A DNA stretch of 64,000 nucleotides. Origin: Mya arenaria. Its lineage: Eukaryota; Mollusca; Bivalvia; Myida; Myidae. The notes beneath the pieces are model-generated. The model made no database searches. It saw only the letters and a program-made list of their open reading frames with translations, and was not told where the DNA came from. The position numbers were made by a program, and so were the translations under genes. Of the stretch, positions 60,901-64,000 are shown piece by piece (within the stretch, counting starts at the first letter, position 1; every line of letters starts with the position of its first letter). The stretch is from assembly GCF_026914265.1 (NCBI RefSeq), contig NC_069135.1, forward strand, positions 60,068,738 through 60,132,737. The letters run 5' to 3'.

Positions 60901-63316
60901 ATGTTCGTCCCCCAGAGCACGACGTTCCCGTTGGCAACGCCGGATGTATGCTTCTGTATTATGTTTTAATATTCGTCTCCCAGTGCAAGGTGTTTTAGTT
61001 GGCAACGCCGGATGTATGCTATTGTATTATCTTTTAATGTTCGTCCCCCAGTGCACGGTGTTCCCGTTGGCAATGCCGGATGTATGCTACTGTATTATGT
61101 TATAATGTCTATCCCCCAGTGCATAATGTTCTCGTTCACAACGCCGGATGTATGCTTCTGTAACATGTTTTAATATTCTTCCCTAGTGCATGGTGTTCGC
61201 GTTGGCAACGCCGAATGTATGCTTCTGTATCATGTTTTAATGTTCGTCCCCCAGTTCATGGTGTTCAAGTTGGCAACGCCGAATGTATGCTACTGTATTA
61301 TGTTTTAATATTCGTCCCCCAGTGCACGGTGTTCCCGTTGGCAACGCCGGATGTATGCTTCTGTATCATGGTTTAATGTTCGTCCCCCAGTGCACGATGT
61401 TCCCGTTGGCAACGCCGGATGTATGCTTCTGTATCATGTTTTAATGTTCGTCCCCCAGTGCACGATGTTCCCGTTGGCAACACCGGATGTATGCCACTGT
61501 ATTATGTGTTAATGTTCGTCCCCCAGTGCACGGAGTTCTCGATTGCAACGCCGGATGTATGCCACTGTATTATGTGTTAATATTCGTCCCCCAGTGCACG
61601 GTGTTCCCGTTCACAACGCCGGATGTATGCTACTATATTGTGTTATAATGTCTGTCCCCCAGTGCACGGTGTTCCCGGTCACAACGCCGGATGTATGCTA
61701 CTGTATTATGTTTTAATATTCGTCCCCCAGTGAACGGTGTTCCCGTTTGCAAGGCCGGATAAATGTTTCTGTATTATGTTTTAATGTTCGTCTCGCAGTC
61801 ACGATGTTCCCGTTGGCAACGCCGGATGTATGCTTCTGTATTATGTTTTAATGTTCGTCCCCCAGAGCACGATGTTCCCGTTGGCAACGCCGGATGTATC
61901 TTCTGTATTATGTTTTAATATTCGTCCCCCAGTGCACGGTGTTTTAGTTGGCAACGCCGGATGTATGCTACTGTATTATGTTTTAATGTTCGTCCCCCAG
62001 TGCACGGTGTTCCCGTTGGCAATGCCGGATGTATGCTACTGTATTATGTTATAATGTATGTCCCCCAGTGCATAATGTTCTCGTTCACAACGCCTGATGT
62101 ATGCTTCTGTAACATGTTTTGATATTCGTCCCTAGTGCATGGTGTTCCCGTTGGCAACGCCGAATGTATGCTTCTGTATCATGTTTTAATGTTCGTCCCC
62201 CAGTTCATGGTGTTCAAGTTGGCAACGCCGAATGTATGCTTCTGTAATATGTTTTAATGTTCGATCCCCAGTGCACGGTGTTCCCATTGGCAACGCCGGA
62301 TGTATGCTTCTGTATCATGTTTTAATGTTCGTCCCCCAGTGCACGGTGTTCCCGTTGGCAACGCCGGATGTATGCTTCTGAAACATGTTTTAATGTTCGT
62401 CCCCCAGTGCACGGTGTTCCTGTTGGCAACGCCTGATTGATGCTTCTGTACCATGTTTTAATGTTCGTCCACGAGTGCACGGTGTTCCCGTTGGCAACGC
62501 CGGATGTCTGCTTCTGTTTAATGTTTTAATGTTCGTCCCCCAGTGCACGGTGTTCCCGTTGGCAACGCCGGATGTATGCTACTGTTTTATGTTTTAATGT
62601 CTGTCCCCCAGTGCACGGTGTTCCCGTTCACATCGCCGGATGTATGCTTCTGTATCATGTTTTAATATTCGTCCCCCAGTGCACGGTGTTCCCGTTGGCA
62701 ATGCCGGTTGCATGCTTCTGTATTATGTTTTAATGTCTGTCCCCCAGTGCACGATGTTCCCGTTGGCAACGCCGGATGTAAGCTTCTGTATTATGTTTTA
62801 ATGTTCGTCCCCCTTTGCACGGTGTTCCCGTTCACAACGCCTAATTTATGCTTCTTTATTATGTTTTTATGTTCGTCCCCCAGAGCGCGGTATTCTTGTT
62901 GGCAACGCCGGATGTAAGGTACTGTATTATGTTTTAATGTTCGTCCCGCAGTGCACAATGTTCCCGTTGGCAACGCCGGATGTATGCTTCTGTATTATGT
63001 TTTAATGTTCGTCCCCCAGTGCACGATGTTCCCGTTGGCAACACCGGATGTAAGCTACTGTCCTATTTATAAATGTTCGTCCCCCAGTGCATGGTGTTTC
63101 TGTTTGCAAGGCCGGATGTATGCTACTCTAGTATGTCAAAATTTTCGTCCCCCAGTGCACGGTGTTCCAGTTCACAACGTCGGATGTATGCTACTGTTTT
63201 ATGTGTTAATGTTCGTCTCCCAGTGTACGATGTTCCCGTTCACAATGCCAGACTAGTGTTACTGTATAATGTGTTATGTTTGTCCCCGTGTGTTTGGTGG
63301 TCCCGCTCGCGCCGGC
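57925..63316. repeat. 68-bp satellite array, about 79 units
   Basis: The monomer is GTCCCCCAGTGCACGGTGTT, CCCGTTGGCAACGCCGGATG, TATGCTTCTGTATTATGTTT, TAATGTTC. It is GC-richer than its surroundings. Because 68 is not a multiple of 3, open frames cycle through all phases and appear on both strands without being genes. Confidence 0.95.
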
Positions 63317-63529
63317 AAGGCGAACTTTTTACATTGTTATTCATAAAGCATCGCCAAGAAATGAAACCCAACAGAATCAGCGGGGGAAATATGATATCTT
63401 TAATATTTTTGGAACAATGCATTAGGAAGGTTGTTGTTTGTTTCAATCAGGGAAATATGGTAACTCATTGCGTGATAAAGGTTGACATTAAAGCAGAGAT
63501 TATTAGTATCAAATTATCACCAAGCTTCC
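63317..63529. other. Class A upstream sequence after the satellite
   Basis: CACCGAGAAATGAAACCCAA-like text (here CGCCAAGAAATGAAACCCAA) and TTTTGGAACAATG continue the 6.2-6.5 kb and 27.1-27.3 kb regions. Confidence 0.5.
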
Positions 63530-63871
63530 TTAAAGCTGCAATCTCACAGATTTACCATTTTTAAAACTGTTTTATTTATTGTCTTGGAAAGAGCAATATT
63601 TTGCGTAAATATCTGCAAACCAATGATATAAGATTGCTGACAAAAAACCAGATCGTATTTTTAAAAATTAATGTTTTATGGCTTAAACCTTTACTAACGG
63701 TTTAAGAAAAATACATAAAACATCAATTCTTGAACTTGAATATAAAAATCTGCGATCTATTTTTTATCAGAAGTCCTATATAACTGGTTGCCATGGATTT
63801 TTGCAAAATATGGCTCGTTCAAAACAAAAAATAAAAAAAGTTGTCAAAACGTTCAATCTGTGAGAGTGCAG
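63530..63871. mobile_element. Foldback MITE copy 3
   Basis: It starts TTAAAGCTGCAATCTCACAG and ends CAATCTGTGAGAGTGCAG. The halves are inverted copies. It lies where A1 and A2 have the SINE fragment. Confidence 0.78.
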
Positions 63872-64000
63872 AATGTAGAACTATAAAAAAACCATCTTAC
63901 AACGTTTCGTATTTGTTAACAGATAGTAATGAGTAAAGTGGTTGAATTAAAATTTCAATATCCTATCATGCATCGAAACATATCCGGAAACCGCCTCAAC
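63872..64000 (+). promoter_or_regulatory. Class A upstream region; start of a gene expected beyond the window
   Basis: From GCAGAATGTAGAACTATA onwards (ACCATCTTACAACGTTTCGT, then GAGTAAAGTGGTTGAATTAA and CATGCATCGAAAC) the sequence matches the regions at about 6700-6830, 27485-27600 and 34025-34150, which lie roughly 500 bp before the ATG of A1, A2 and A3. The window ends before the TATA box. Confidence 0.7.

Overview
The window is AT-rich eukaryotic (invertebrate metazoan) genomic DNA. Multi-exon genes with GT-AG introns of about 150-380 bp, four-domain secreted chitin-binding (CBM14/peritrophin-A type) proteins, V-domain SINE sequence, foldback MITEs and several minisatellites fit a mollusc, most likely a bivalve. 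The species cannot be fixed from the sequence alone.

All recognisable genes lie on the + strand and form one tandem family of short four-exon genes. Each encodes a signal peptide and four Cys-rich chitin-binding domains (323-326 aa). Two paralogue classes occur. Class A is at 7.2 kb (A1, one 2-bp frameshift), 28.0 kb (A2, clear pseudogene) and 34.5 kb (A3, intact). Class B is at 17.1 kb (B1), 46.2 kb (B2) and 52.9 kb (B3), all intact. A seventh locus at 57.4-57.9 kb keeps only promoter and terminal-exon sequence. The last 130 bases match the class A upstream region, so a further class A gene probably starts just beyond the window.

Layout: 0-6.9 kb holds minisatellites (59-, 42- and 28-bp units) and duplicated non-coding sequence, with a SINE fragment before the A1 promoter; A1 7.0-9.6 kb; A/B spacer with the same minisatellites and a foldback MITE 9.6-16.8 kb; B1 16.8-19.4 kb; spacer with an inverted SINE and a large 28-bp array 19.4-27.7 kb; A2 pseudogene 27.7-30.8 kb; spacer 30.8-34.2 kb; A3 34.2-37.0 kb; second A/B spacer 37-45.9 kb, collinear with the first; B2 45.9-48.7 kb; spacer with a LINE 3' end 48.7-52.6 kb; B3 52.6-55.1 kb; gene remnant 57.4-57.9 kb; 68-bp satellite with a 950-bp higher-order period 57.9-63.3 kb; MITE and the start of the next class A promoter 63.5-64.0 kb.

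The genes share one promoter design (often a TACGTCA half-CRE, a GAAGCCCCGCC/GAAAGACCCGCC box, then a TATA box about 25 bp further on) and identical intron phases (1,1,2). They probably supply a set of secreted chitin-binding proteins (extracellular, shell, gut or mucosal matrix, or immune use) that evolves by duplication, deletion and pseudogenisation. Function is inferred from domain type only.
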